A stretch of 64,000 nucleotides of DNA from Tricholoma matsutake. Lineage: Eukaryota > Basidiomycota > Agaricomycetes > Agaricales > Tricholomataceae. Both the position numbers and the translations under genes were made by a program. The stretch lies in assembly GCA_026075535.2 (NCBI GenBank), contig AP026543.1, positions 3,782,001-3,846,000 of the forward strand, read 5' to 3'. Within the stretch, counting starts at the first letter, position 1. Each line of letters begins with the position of its first letter. Shown here piece by piece: positions 1 through 13,400 of this stretch. The notes under the pieces are model-generated. The model saw nothing but the letters and a program-made list of their open reading frames with translations. It did not search any database and was not told the origin of the DNA.

Positions 1-1529
1 CACGCGTCCTGTATACGTAAAACTACAGTTCTCGCTCTCGACCTGTCTAAAACACCTTCCATATTAGATCATACAAGTACTTACTGATGTATAGCAAGCC
101 CGCTCGTTACGAGGCTCCGACGTTTATAAGTTGCAAATTGCAACACACACTATGCCTCGAAATCCCGACTCTTATCGAAGCAAGAAACTATTACGGGCAG
201 CTCGTTTGCTTCAACTTTCTGATTACTATTTTACGAGACAATAATCCTTAAGGTCTTGTGAACAGATTGGGCAAGTCAGTTATTAGCTGGATGCAGAACG
301 GGTCGCCGCTTGACGATTGGCCCAGAGACTCGGAAATTCACCCAGCAGTAATAACTCACCCAGATTGAATTCTCCCGAGATAAAAGCTGAGGACTGCACG
401 CCGCCAAGTCTTCACAAGGCGGGTACATAGGCTGCAATCTTTGTACCCTCAAACCATAGCTTGTTAATTGCTGCCGACTCGGGGAATTATCTGGAATTAT
501 CAAATTGGAAGTCGGGCAACGATGACGGGTATCCGAAGATCCAACCCGGCCGCCAACAGTGTGAATTCGATCGAAGAGCTTAGACGTGAGTCACGTGACC
601 ACCGCTGACCAACACAAATTCTCCTCATGATGTGGCGTCAAAGAAAATAGGTTGACAAAGCCGTTAGAGAGTAATTGCCAAGCCGCGTGAATTCGGCTCG
701 TCATTAACAACTGCGTCAATTTTTAAGATAATCGATATCTCCGGACTGTGGCGGTACATAAATTTATCATTGACGCCTGAATATTGTGAAAAGTAGATAC
801 ATACTGGTTCATGACGATTCGATGACATATCCTCAGTACACGCTTGGACTCTGCAGAGTAAGAGTGAAGGTATCTCCTCGACCTGCAAACGACGTCTTGC
901 CAAAAGTTTTACCCGTCGAGACTTGAAATGAGTACGTGACGAAGATGATGCACATCAAAGCAATAAAAATGAGCCGTTGATGCTTTCGAGACATGGTTAC
1001 CAGAGCTATGCCCGTTAAGTATCACTGGAACTTGCCTTGCCCTGCCTCGTACGTTACTAACGCAGACCACGAAGGCAAACGATAAGGGGTAACACGGGCT
1101 GGGCGAATTTGCGTACTATTACTAAATGGCCTACCAGTGAAAATTATTCCGCTGAATCCCTTCGCTTTTCACTAGTACGAGATCTGGGAAAGCAAATAAG
1201 GATCAGAGTGGCGATGTCCTAAGGTCATACTTACCACCGGCAGGTAATGCGAGGACTTGCGAGACCGATAACGTTATGAACACAATAAAGCACGATCGAG
1301 TGGGCCAGTATTCTGCACATGCGACACAAGCTGCCAGTAAAACCTCTAGTGTTACCAGAAATACTATAGATGGGAGGGTTGGAGCACTTGACGGCTGTAA
1401 CAGTGTAAGCGGATCGGACAAATGCATGGCGTGTGACATCTTGGACTCTGGCATCTGGCAGTGACCACAGGAGCAACGCTTCTCATGCCCGTCATGATAC
1501 CCAAACCCAACCATATTGAACAACCAAGT
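1..1529. other. Intergenic stretch with no recognisable gene
   Basis: No reading frame here resembles a protein family I know, and the longer frames near its right end are antisense to the following gene. One candidate regulatory cluster stands out at 587-599: an AP-1/Gcn4-like TGAGTCA overlaps a 10-bp palindromic E-box, GTCACGTGAC. It lies about 930 bp before the next gene's start, so a promoter role is only a possibility. Confidence 0.5.
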
Positions 1530-2587
1530 ATGTCGACCATATCTAATATGTCCATGATTTCGATCTGCGCGACGGCCTTGGACGTATGTGAGTATGTTTA
1601 TGGTGATGGCATCACCCCGTTCGACGCGATTGCTCGGTTTTACGAAACAAATGCCAGTGAGTGCTTCAATCACTCATGTCCTTCCGTATACTTATCACGT
1701 ACATTCCTCAAGTGTAAGTTGATGTTGTCGAAGTCTGAATATTATCTATTTACCGGAATGCTGGTTCAAGCTATGAAAATCCATTCCTTACTGCAACCTC
1801 CCGATCCGTAATAGCAGATATTCATCGGATGACAAGACAATTAAGTACTGTTGACATACCCAGACCACTCGCCATGTTTTGCACACTGTTCGGGTTGAGA
1901 TTACCCCCAAGCCTTCACGATGCTGGCCCGCTTTTCCGAGGTTTACGCGTTTGGACGGAAATCGGTGACATCTGCGAGAATGAAAGCTTCGGTGAGTGAT
2001 ACAACTTGCCTGAAAATTCAAGTGTCGGCCCTGATCGTGATCGTTATGCCTCAGACGGACATCGAAAGACCATCATCGAGCACACCCTCAACGTGTTGCT
2101 TCTTCCTGGGATCCACTGCGACGGACACCGAACGGGCGATACCTCAGACTCGCTCATATCCACCACCGGCTCTCCTATCTCCCACTCTCAAATACACCAT
2201 CCCTCTTCTCCGTCTCTGCCTATCCCAGGGACCTCTTTATCCATCCCGTCTCCATTTCACTTCAAATTGCATGTCATCACGCGCCTGTCATTTAATGAGC
2301 AAGGACGCATCACTCATCACCGTGATTTCTGGGACGTCAAAGATGTCATCGGCCTCGTGCCAGGCCTCACTTTGGCGCAGTGGATCGGTACAAGACTTGC
2401 AACAAAAGGCGTTTCATTCGTGTCGAGAGTCTGGATACGAGAAAAGGTCCATGACTACGAACAGGCGGTATCTACGGCTGATCTGGATAGAGGAGCTACT
2501 CCTGCGACGGCATATGTTACTACGGTGAAGAATGCCCTTGGCATAGAAGACAATGACAGATTGAAGGACAGCCATTGGACCCCATAG
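1530..2587 (+). CDS. NTF2/SnoaL-like fold protein (fungal SigF-like NTF2 family)
   Basis: The best model has three exons, 1530-1660, 1771-1991 and 2055-2587, giving 294 residues. The N-terminal part contains DGITPFDAIARFYETNA followed by YENPF, the helix-then-strand opening of NTF2-like proteins in which the chain leads into a cone-shaped beta sheet. The C-terminal part contains RLSFNEQGRITHHRDFWDV and GLVPG, matching the last strands of the fold. A Ser/Pro/His-rich loop (about residues 140-175) is low in complexity but stays in frame. NTF2-like proteins of this kind are usually small cytosolic proteins with no settled role in fungi, so no reaction is assigned. The start is the first of three closely spaced Met codons. 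The first intron (110 nt, donor GTGCTT) is the weakest join: a more canonical donor 4 nt upstream breaks the phase. Confidence 0.6.
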
Positions 2588-5500
2588 TGGGATAGGCGTC
2601 TCTCTTACGGTTTCAGTGGCGAAAGCATCGATGGCGTGATCTGTTGTGGGCAGCTTGGGAATTTACACTTCCCTCTGAAGGCGGAAGTGACAGACCATGG
2701 ACCCACTACTGGACCACCATGTGCTCCATGGTGCAATGGCCTGTTTAGGCTCTAGACTTCGCAGGCACTGCAGTTTAGTATTCCCCTCTTACTCACGAGC
2801 ACCTCGGGTTCGGCGTGGGATCTCGGGAGATTCGGGTGTCATTCGCGATCGAAAGGTGATTCTATGATATGATGCTGTGCAAGAAGGAGATGGGACAGGC
2901 ACTCGTTCCAAGATGACTATCTGCATTAACTTTCGCGACGTCCTTGACCGATCGATGGGCTACTGAGATAGCAACTCGAAAGCGCGAGAACGTCAGTCTA
3001 TTATAGATAGATTTTTTGCTGGCACCGAGTGTGTAGTTTATACATAGTGAATGAAATATGGTGACTGCTGGCGGATCCATTGGGTGGGCCATGTAATTCC
3101 ATAATTATAGCAGTCAGTTCTGGGAGGGAGCGACGAACGGAGGCTCTTGGCGTGCGCATGTGAAGGTTACCGTGACCAATTGTCTCTCGAACAAAGCCTT
3201 AAACAATTTCTCCAGTCTGATAGCAATTCCGCACCGGCGGAGTCCATCCAGGAGAGAAACAGGGGAACAACAAGCTACCGTCCGTACCCGCGTTCCTCTA
3301 TCGTAAGGGCTAAACTTCTTTTTGTTAGGAAGCAAGAAAGGAGACGCCAGGGCCGGAGCCTTACTCTTCATGGATGCCCACTTGAATTGAGAGCATGCCC
3401 AAACGTGGGCCAATGACGAATGAACTTAAGGTTTGCATAATCCAGTGGGCATAGTCCGGCGCCGCGAATTTCACGGTTCCAGGGCGCTTCGAGAGTCAAA
3501 GGCCTGTCAGCTTGTCGCAGACTCAGAAATAGAGTACATTAAACCATTGTTGCCGTTCGTCATTCATTCCGCAGCCGCCCAACTACAATGATTGCGAGTA
3601 ATCGGGATAGAAATTGACCCCACCCGATGAGCCCGTTCACATATCCGCAAGGCCACTTATCTCAGCAATTCCGGATGTTAGCGATGAGAACGTACGAAGA
3701 CATGAGAAAACGGCGGTCTGACAGTCCCCACCGGAGAAGCATCGCTACTTGAGTGAATAGACGTCATCGCAGTGTATTTGGGTCCTTCCGGGTCCAGATC
3801 ACCTGCTTGCACTGTAGGGATGCAACGAGGCATCAGCAGTGGTGGCTTCTAATAGACAAGAAGATGATCCTCAGGGCCGTTAGCTTGGCCCCAGTCACCC
3901 AATTATGTGCTCTTTTGCTCCCGTGTTCGATTTCGGTTTGGGGTTTCTGTGTGCGTCCACCTATTCTTTCTCCGGAGGACATGGGACGTATGATCACCGA
4001 ACAGTATCGGCGCCAATAAGAACGATGCTAACAGCGCTGTGGGCGTGTACTTGTACTATGTACATGTTGTCGGTGAACCTGGTTGTATTTCTTCCGTTCT
4101 TCGACTTCGACTTCGAACCGCGACGTTGTATCCCTCGTGAATCGCATCCTTGCATCTCCTCTATGCCTTCCACTTCTTCCGGGCACATCGGTACTGTTTC
4201 GTCACCGTTTTGAAGGCGGCTTATAATATTCATATCCATATCGACGCTATCACACGTTGACAATGAATGAGATCACGGAGTTCCCGGCCGTCAAAGATAA
4301 GATGTAAGTCTAAACCAGTAAAGTGAATATGTCTCTGTTCCATGGATCCGTGGCCTTGCACTCGGTATAAGCCACCCGTTTATTCTCCCGTACTGGTACG
4401 AATTCTTCGTGTTTCATCCAGACGTGCTTGTGACCAATCCCTGACAAGATGACATACATATATGGGTCTTTCAACAAAATGGTCCCGTGCCCGTATAATC
4501 AAATTATACGCCACACAAAGTCACAAAGTGCGGTCCGGGACCGAAACCGACGAACTTTAAATGGTGTTCTAATCATAATCATGCATTCTGATTGGCTCGC
4601 CTCTTCAACGTTACGACCACTCTAAATGCGTCGATATGAGGGCGATAGCGGACGGCTTGAGAGACTCAGATAGGGCAAAAAAGAGCTGCCTCATGTACAT
4701 CTGCTGTCGTAGCTATTTGAGTTTGGATAACACATGCAATAATGGTTGTCTGCGTGCGCGCTTAGTAGCACACCATAGGATAATTTCCTTACCTGTCCGT
4801 TTTTCGAATTCGTCTTGCGAAATTTTTGGCTCGCATGCTCTTTGAACGCGGACGCCGGTGTTCTATTGGCAAAAATCCGGTCTTCGTCCGGTGGGCGCTC
4901 GCCTCAAGGCAACACTAGAAGCACGTGCACAAATTAGTGCTTACCCATTTTTGGCAATGGGGCATGTTTTTGAAATGGACAACCATGTAGTCTTTTTAAA
5001 TTCCTATATGGCCGCCGCCTGAATCCTGAACGAATAATGGGCTCCACGGCGCTGATATACGACGACAGGAGGGCATTCGTACCCAAAATAGTCCGATAAG
5101 CTTTTCCGAAATTTCTACGTGGTGCGATGGGCGCGAGGTAACGAGGCGAGTAGAACAGTTAGGGCAGGGATTCTCTGGCGCTCAGGTACCTTAGTCAGGT
5201 CCGCTCGAATCGCGAAAATTCACACCCTTGGGGCGAGGGCTATCTGCATGTGTCTACAAGTAATACTTTACGGAAGGTTGAACTCGAATATGAAGGTCTG
5301 GGCTTCAAACTTTCTCAAAGCCGTGTGTAGAAGTAGTTGAGTCATTGATCTGCGCCGCCTCTCCATATGGAAGATCTAGAGGCAAGTCGATCGATTACAA
5401 CCTGAACCTACTCAACATCTTGACGTCTTGCACGCGTCCCCATTTGTCCATAGTACGGGACGCCACTCACAGACGTACTACGGAGTACTACGGACTATTA

Positions 5501-6680
5501 CATACATACCATTCAATAGCCCGAACGCGACCACGTATCGCCGGTGATGGAGGTCATTGAATGAAAAACGGTATACGTACAGCTTTACGGGATAGGTCAG
5601 TCACCATCATGCCAATAGTGCTGCTCACACGCACTATACCAGCTCATTTGCACACATACGCGGGTTTTACGACATATTACGGATATTGCATTTCGCCAGA
5701 AGCTCCCGTACGTCATGGTTTTGTCTGCTTTGATAGAACAGAAATTCTAGAGCCATATGCATCCCGAGGTCAAGCCTGTCCAATAGTGACATATGAATGT
5801 TCTACATTAAAATTCTGAAGCACGTATCTTCCACTGTCATACTTCGTTATTATTATTTTTTCTCCATAGTACCCACGAAAATTTACGAAAACATTTTTTG
5901 CCATGTATGCCTCTCAAAAATTACCCCCTTGTTTCTTTCCAACCCCTTTGACCGGGGAGTACGGTGCAAGAACGTTTTCTTTAGAAGCTATGTAGAACGA
6001 AACGCCGACGACTTCGAATCCCCTGAATCTCTAGACTTCACTTTGAGCATGTATGAACGTGAACAGCTACGAACAGCCTCAGTCTCCTGTGTAAGCTTCG
6101 CTGAAACTCGAACTCAAAACGTTACACTTCAAGCAAACTCGATGACCAATCGTACATCTCCAAAACCTTTTTGTCATTGGAAGAAAATCGTCAGTCTGTA
6201 CGTACGCAGTAGTAGGCGTAGGATCGCGCATCTAGGTGAGAATGAAACGGGGGTATGTAACTAAGAATTACAACGGCAAATGTGTGTGACGAATAGATAA
6301 CCCCTCCCAGCAGTCTCATAAATAGATGTGATGAACGATAAAGTTGGTCCTAGTGAGTGAACAAGAAGAGGGGATAAAAACAAGGAAGATAATAAAGTAG
6401 AGTCAAAAGCAGGTATGAACGAAATGCAAAGTAGTGGCAATTTTTGAGAGAGCTTGGAGAGCGATACAAGAATGAGACGGGATGGGGAAGGGGGAACCAG
6501 CATTGATACATAATCGTTGGTATAGCAGTGTTACAAGCCGCACAGATAAATAGTAGCAGGCGAGAAAATGCAGGTATCGCGAGCGAGCAACGCCAGGTTG
6601 AAGAGGTAGATAGAAATGCGAAGGGTGGATATAAATTTTAGTTTTGATCTTTCCCTGAAAATGCAACAAGACGAAACCGT
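2588..6680. other. Four-kilobase gap with no supported gene
   Basis: Open frames here are short (up to 155 codons), overlap on both strands and carry no recognisable motif, so none is called. The right part (about 6260-6680) is probably the 3' untranslated region and downstream flank of the GATA-factor gene, which ends at 6681 on the minus strand. No LTRs, inverted terminal repeats or RNA genes were seen by eye. Confidence 0.45.
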
Positions 6681-8321
6681 TCACGCAGCGAGTAGGACTG
6701 GACGCTGCATACAGGGCGACGTGCCCATAATTGCATTGGCGTCTTTGGGTGACAACTGCGCGCCAGCCGGGGGTGATGTCCTCCAGCCCACAACTTCTGA
6801 GGCGTCACTGAGCACTGCCGAACGGTAGTACCCTTGCTGCGGCGACCCGTTCAAGAGCGCTGCCGAATTCGGAGGCGTCGTCGTGTAATACGGGGCAGTG
6901 TGTGCTTTTCGCGGCGTCGGGGGCAAAATGGGATGTGACAACTGCTGTTGTTGCTGCAATGGTGAAGTGAGATCCGAAAGGGGTGTCGGTGGGAGGCGAA
7001 TCGCGTTCGGATCTCGAGGGGGGGATTGTGAATCCCGGGAAAGCGGAAACGTGCCTGCGTTGGGAGAGTTGAAGGACGTGGGGGGAGCGGAACCGGCCGA
7101 ATATACGGACACTGATTTTTGAATATTTTAGTAAGAGGCTGGCGAAAACGCGGTCTTGACCAACACACCATTATCGTCCCAGTCGCTCGCACCACTGCCC
7201 GAATGTACAGAGGACGAGGAAGACACGGAGCTTCGGCGAACGAGACCGTACTCTCGGGGCTCTTTCTTGACAAGCCCGAGTTTGCCTGCTTTGGGGCTAA
7301 TGGCGCCCTTTGAGGCTTTACGTGCCTTGTTACCTGCACGCAGCTCATCGAAGCGAAGGGGACGGGGACGAAGGTGGGTGCGCTCATAAAGACCACACTT
7401 ATTGCAGACAATTTTCCCAGGATTGAGAGTGGATCGACGCCATGAGGGTGGCTCGGTGGTATGACAATTAAAACATCGGCGTCGAAGGTACTGAGTTTCT
7501 TTGGAAGCAGCATCGTCGGTGTGTTGGACAGGAAGACCTGTATGTGGGGAGAGGTAGGACATGGTCATACCGTTATGTAATGGAGAGGAAGAGGGAGCAC
7601 GGTAGAAGGCGGTTTGAGAAGGGACCATGATGGGTGGATTGTCCTCGAGCTTGACGGAAGGACCGTCATCAAACTCTTGATAAGACTGGTGGGGAGAAGC
7701 AGACATGGAAGGAACAAAAGATTCGCCGCGGAAGGAAGTAGGCTCTGCTGAAAGGGGAACAGGAGAGCCATATATATGATCTTGGCGCAAGGAATGATTA
7801 TTGTCGTGCTGGTGATGTTGCGGAAGGAAAGAAGGATACTGGTGCATAGGAATACCATCGTCACGATCGTGTCTAACGTAGGGGAAAGTGGCACGTCGAC
7901 TGAGAGTGTAATCATGGTGAGGTCTATGATGATCCTGGTGTAACTGAGGAGACCAATTTTCAGATTGATGATCCGCGGAATGGTCCAAGTAAGACTGGGT
8001 ATGCTGCTGCTGCTGCTGCTGCTGCTCTGCAATGTCATGATGATCATATAGTTCTTGCAAGAGAGAACCACGAGAAGGGTTGAAGTTAAAATGATTAGGA
8101 GACTGAGCAGAAGGGTTCCAGTACTGATGATGATCGATAGGTAGGACAGCTTCGTCATGAGATTCTAGTGTACCATGTTCACCATAGATACGAGGCTCAA
8201 TGTCAAGAGTAGGCTTATAGTGAGGGGAATGATTGAAATGCATATCGCGAGGAGAAGGAGTACGAGGAGCAGAAGAATCAGAGGAGTAAGCAGTATAAGC
8301 GTCGAACTGAAGAGGGTCCAT
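6681..8321 (-). CDS. GATA-type zinc-finger transcription factor
   Basis: Two exons, 8321-7169 and 7111-6681, are joined by a 57-nt intron (donor GTGTGTTGG, branch-like TTACTAAAA, acceptor ATCAG) to give 527 residues. A single GATA finger begins near residue 283: CFNC, 19 residues containing PPSWRRS, then CNKCGLYERTHLRPRP. It is followed by a basic stretch (RAGNKARKASKG), which in this family contacts DNA beside the finger. The N-terminal half is His/Gln/Ser/Pro-rich with a seven-Gln run near residue 100, and the C-terminal tail is Pro/Ser/Gln-rich, typical of fungal regulators. The start MDPLQFDAY was preferred over a Met 27 codons upstream because the extra segment is hydrophobic and looks like 5' leader. 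Family members control nitrogen use, iron, light response or fruiting; the target pathway cannot be read from sequence. Without the intron a TAA would end the protein just after the finger. Confidence 0.88.
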
Positions 8322-9416
8322 TGAAGACAAGAGAAGCAAACAAATTCTGAAAGGGACAAAGGGTTTTGAACAGTTATGGCTTATTCCTTTTTGGGAAAAC
8401 ACTAACTAAACTGGATCTCGATCCAATCTGGCGGGGTTATCTCGCTCAGGACCCCAAACAAGAAAAACTAGAGACTCCTGTCACTCTTCACTCCTCATCA
8501 AACATGAAACGATGTCTACATAAACAAATAAACACATCCGCTCCTTTGGGTCACACCGCCGTCTGTATGTAATTCTCCTCCCTTTCTCACGCATACCATG
8601 TGTCACACGGCACGATGTCCCGGCTCTCTCTAGCTCCCCCGCCTCCGTCTAATATATTTAGCTGCTTCTTACTCAATTAAATCTTATCCCGTGCCATCCT
8701 AGATAAATCTCGCTCTCTTCCGGTCCTCCCACCGCGCACCGGCACATTTCTACGGCCTCTAATTTCTCTGCCGGCCTATACCGCGGAACCACAGCCTACG
8801 CCCAAGGAGCTCGAGAACCTCAACCTGCATTGCTTTTCCCGTTCACATCTTTGGTTCCCGTTCTCCCCATGTTCCTCCTTCGCTACTATCATTAGTTTGC
8901 CTACTTCTCATTTTTACATCTCTCATGAGTTACACGATCTATCCCGGCCCACGTTGATCCTGGGTAAGTTTCAATTCAATTCACCTACGCATACCTTTGC
9001 GGGAGTATTACCAGCAATTGCACAGCCGTAACACTGATACTTCTCCTTCCATATTCCCCAGTTGTCTGCTATGTATCACGGCTGTCTAATTCATTTATAT
9101 CCCACGCATTCGATCCATTTTTGTCCTGCCTTTCCAATCTCTCCTGTGAGGGCTATAATTACATCCTCAGAGTTACAGTCAATCATGCATTGCTTTCTAG
9201 CCTCCTTCAATCTTCCACCCTTCACAGCTCTCATACTCTTTGACAACTGACAAACGTGTCGGTCTTCGGAATAAACGTGTGGGACGTTGAGCGTCAGGCG
9301 AGCGCTTACCATATATGGCCCGTCGATACAAAATCATACCTGGATATCCTAATTTAATCGCTAGCATAATATACAGTATGTGTTTCACTTCATGTTCCGT
9401 GCTGATGCGCCTAGCC

Positions 9417-9439
9417 GGGGGGGGGGGGGGGGGGGGGGG
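9417..9439 (+). repeat. Poly(G) tract, 23 nt
   Basis: An uninterrupted run of 23 guanines is flanked by GCC on the left and CCGG on the right, in a non-coding stretch about 1.1 kb upstream of the GATA-factor start. Such a run can form intramolecular G-quadruplexes and is prone to length change. Its exact length in an assembly is often unreliable. Confidence 0.9.
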
Positions 9440-9773
9440 CCGGATTCATAAGCCTTCCTCATGTCCGCACGGCCTCAATCCACCTCTTACCCCCTTGTCT
9501 TCCGTCTCTAACATTTCTACCCTTCTGCCCCCGTCTCCTATAAAACTAAATTATTAACATTCAGTGCGGAATCTCCATTTTTGTGTCCCCGATCCCCGTC
9601 TCATCGTGCATATGGTGTGCATATGGTGCCTTCACCTGTCACTTAAAGTTGAAAGCGAAGCGTCCTCGATCAACAAAAATTCGTGGAGGCGGAGGGTAAT
9701 GTCCTTTGGGTGCCGCAGCATGCTAATCTTGACCTTTAGGTCCAGTATAATGTTTATCCTTGGTTCCTCCTTC

Positions 9774-10481
9774 TCAATCCTCTCCGCTTGGAGTCGCTTC
9801 CAACCCACCTCTAACCCCGAACTGCTCCCAACTTGTGTTCCTAGCGTACGCCATTAGGCTCATCCCGAGCTCCAGCATTCGCTTGGAACAAGCATGTGTA
9901 TTTTTCCATACCTGACAGAATGCATCTTTCGTTTCGCCCCTTGGGCCGTTGCCACAGATAGCCGAATACTTCGCAGATTTACTTTTTACTCTAGCCATAA
10001 ATGTGGTTTGAAGTCCCAAGTCTAGCGTTTGACCAGACTCCTCCCCTGCGATCTGAACGGGGCTGCGGGCGTCCACAGCCGACCGTCGCACAATTGCCAT
10101 GTTAATGCCAGAACAAGCGCCGCAAAGTGTATCGAGCCTTCCAAGAAACTTAAATTCAGTGAGGTTAGTGTCATAGAATGGAAGTATGCTGAGATGGTGG
10201 GAGAAAGGTTCATTCTCCTCAGCATATGGCTCAAAAGGATCGGAGGGTTGCAGCATCTTGCGGTACTTACATGCAATCGTTTCTGTACTAACCTGATAAG
10301 CGGATCCTACGTAATTGCCAGTTAGTGCGAGTTCCTTTTTTTTTGCAGCGGAGCCGTTAGTAGTACGCTCTTTCATAATTGAGAAGTAGGGAAGCAGAAG
10401 AATATTTAAAGTTGGGCTCTCGTTACAGACTAGTGCGAAAATCCTAATTGAAATCTCCCTTGAAAAGGGTACAGAAGACAA
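9774..10481 (-). CDS. Doubtful open reading frame of 235 codons, no known family
   Basis: This is the longest uninterrupted frame in the otherwise empty 8.3-14.6 kb interval, and somewhat longer than expected by chance. The predicted product is mixed-composition, with a short hydrophobic patch near residues 27-34 and no motif I recognise. Lys-Lys-Lys near residue 48 is encoded by a homopolymer. There is no clear promoter or codon-bias support, and no intron signals that would extend it. It could be a chance frame, an orphan gene, or one exon of a larger gene. Confidence 0.18.
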   Translation of the reverse strand: MSSVPFSREISIRIFALVCNESPTLNILLLPYFSIMKERTTNGSAAKKKELALTGNYVGSAYQVSTETIACKYRKMLQPSDPFEPYAEENEPFSHHLSILPFYDTNLTEFKFLGRLDTLCGACSGINMAIVRRSAVDARSPVQIAGEESGQTLDLGLQTTFMARVKSKSAKYSAICGNGPRGETKDAFCQVWKNTHACSKRMLELGMSLMAYARNTSWEQFGVRGGLEATPSGED

Positions 10482-13400
10482 AGACGCACGTCAAAGAGCT
10501 TGAACCACAGAAGAACACAAAGAAATTCGTTTCGGGATGCAGTTCTTCCGTCCTGTCCACGTGCTTACACATTACGATTCCTTGGCGTTTCATGGAAGAA
10601 GCACACCGAATGAGGAGAATTCGACGAAGCGCCACTACTTGACGCGCCACAGACATGAAATATTCTCATGGACCAGCTAATCGGTGTAATGTAGACCCGG
10701 TCGGTTGCGGTATCGGATACACAAGCGAACTTCCCAAAACATAAGTTACTACGCGTCTCTAGACTACAAGTGAGCTCCGTAGATAATAAGGAACACAAGT
10801 AGAATGAGCGGACTGCCTAACAGGAAGCAACAATAGATGAGTTGAAAACAACGCTGACCATAATAATGAATACATACCTATACATACGCATAATTCAGAC
10901 TCTGAAGAAGCATTGACAGGCACAATAAAATACAGGGCCGCTCGGCAGTCTCCATCGCTTCTCCGGGGCCATGTGCGACAAAGGAAAGAAAGGACCATTC
11001 CAACGGGGAAAGTAGAAGTAACCAAAGCGTTGTAAGCCAAAAGCGGACGAGTGTGCTATGTTTGCACAAATTGTACTACAAGGGTCACAAAATGTACGTA
11101 CTCACCGTGAGAGTGCCTAGATCTATAGCATGCTGGAAGGAAGTACTAATCACACCAAATCTGTCTGAGTTCAGTTGCTGAGTTCTGCTCTTCATTCCGT
11201 CTACCTCTCCCGTTGCCTGGCCCACTGCCCGCCCTCTCCTCGCGCCCTCGGCTTCATCAACCCACTGGATAGGCAGATTCCGCCAACTCCACATGCACCT
11301 CCGCACTCAGCACTGGTAAGAATACCCGAATTCCTGCGAGTCATCGCAATAAATGAGTCCTATGACTCCAACACGCGCGATCCGGTGCATGCAGGCTTTC
11401 CGGCTGCGCATCGTAGATAAGCAAAAATACGATTCTGGGTTCTTTCCAGGGAGTAGCAAGAAAGATTACTCGGACCGCCTCAATGCTTCGAACCACAGAT
11501 AAATGAAAACGTTGACGAAGATCGGATACCAAGCTGCGTATTGCAACGTATCTCTTACTCACAGGCTCTGAAAATACACGCAAGCCGCGACCAGCAGGTA
11601 CGTTCCGGAAGCAACGAAAGTCAGATAAACACGCTGCAGGCGTGGTAGATCGTGTGTGGTGGACGTACGTGTACCGCAAGTTGCCTGGTTCCTTGACCCA
11701 CGGCGCCCCTGAGCTTTTTCAGGACAATCGGGTGGAGGCGTCACACTGTTGGCACAGGTCTATTTCAAGTTATTCTTTCATTTTCTTGAGCGGTTTCTCA
11801 ATTTACTTACTCGGGGCAAATCCACGCCCAAAGCAAAAAGACCATTGCGATAAAGTGAATATATATATATATATAGTGTTGCCAGTTGGAGCTCAAAAAG
11901 AACATCGACGGAGAGCGCATGGGAGATCTTGTCCACTAGGCTGCTCTTTCTCTGTTGGCAAGCCGGCGCCGAGACGATCGTGTAGGTCGCGGATAGTGGA
12001 TGGGGAGGTGCCTCCGCCGATCGTTGACCCAACTAGCCCCATAGTCCGGAGAAATTGGCTTGCGTCCGCGGGCGAACTAAAAGGCAAGTACTATCCGTGG
12101 GGGCTTCGGATCGCAAGGCCGCCGCGGCAGATAATAATTTGTGGCAGCGCCGTCAGGTAAGTATCTGCGTCCTATTCTCTTTACCATCGGAGAGAGGTGC
12201 TCGACTTGAATCCCCGAAATGTGGATGGGCGGCATGATAATGATTTTACGCCGAGAGGACTGCTGAGTCACAGTGATACGTGTATTTTGGGCTACGTCCG
12301 GCGCTGATGTACTGTTGGTACGTACTGCCATATTCTAGAAGGGTAGAACGGAAATGAAGGAAGCGGTACGGAACTCGGGCTGTTTGTCTCCTTGTCTCTG
12401 GAAGTTCCCTTGGAATCCGAATACAAGATGCAGAGTTGTTGCATGTAATGCATGTATGAGGCTGGTGCACATGTCAATTGTCCAAATATCAGGTCGCGCA
12501 GTGTCAGACGTAGTAACTGACAGTATTAGTGATACCTTGCTGGTCATGGGCGCAATACCACTGCGCCAAGCTAATTTATTAATCGGTGACAGTTGGTCGT
12601 GGCTTTGAGGGTGAAACGGCGGATCATGACCACACTATGACCAATTGCAATGTTCGCACTATTTAGCGCCACAAATGTGCCAACCCGACGCATGAAACAA
12701 GATAAAATGCGACATACGGGGCTTTACGATAAACGATATGTAGTTGCACATGAAGCAGACACGGAGCTCAACTAAGGAACATAAATACGTATTATACTAC
12801 TTTTTAAACGTGCATACTGTGACTGACATTATGCTAGCCAAGTTGTCCGAGCAACTTTATGCTGTGTACCACCAGTGTTTGGACAAAATGCGGATCTTGC
12901 AGCACGTTGGCGTCTATCGCTATTTCTCAAACTTGAATAAACGTGCCGCCTCCTATCTACTGAAATTGAAATTATGGGCGATGATGACATCTTATCGTCA
13001 TCAAAGATCGTCCGATCGACCCTGCAGTATACGGAGATACCTGGAGATACACATCCGAACGGGATGGTTGGTACTCGCGAGTCCGGGGTCGTGCAAGCGA
13101 TCGAAATAAGGTATGTCATTTGTTTATTGCAAGTGGGCGACTACAAGCATTTCGAAAAAAGAAAAAAGCTTTAGAGAATTTGAAGCATTGCGCACACATA
13201 CCTACTTACTATCCCTCGAGGCCTCGCAGTGCATGGGTTTCATACTATGCATAGCCAATGTCCGAATTATTGCTTATGGATTGCTTTGGAAATTCAGGGG
13301 GTTGTGGAAACACATTGCATATGGTCACCAGACCAGTCATGATTACTGTTACGAAGGCTCGAGATGCGGCTCTAATAGTCTAAAACAATTCAAGTCTCAG

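Noticed and set aside
2105..2250. Apparent double frameshift in the NTF2-like gene, with a tandem ATCC and a plausible alternative frame
   Set aside because: One frame is open without interruption from 2055 to 2587, and the Ser/Pro/His-rich loop in that frame is ordinary for fungal proteins, so no frameshift is needed.
6016..6040. TTCGAATCCCC as a tRNA T-loop
   Set aside because: No matching acceptor or anticodon stems could be drawn around it.
11642..12160. A 172-codon plus-strand frame
   Set aside because: Overlapped by similar-length frames on the other strand, crosses an AT dinucleotide run, and shows no motif; within chance expectation.
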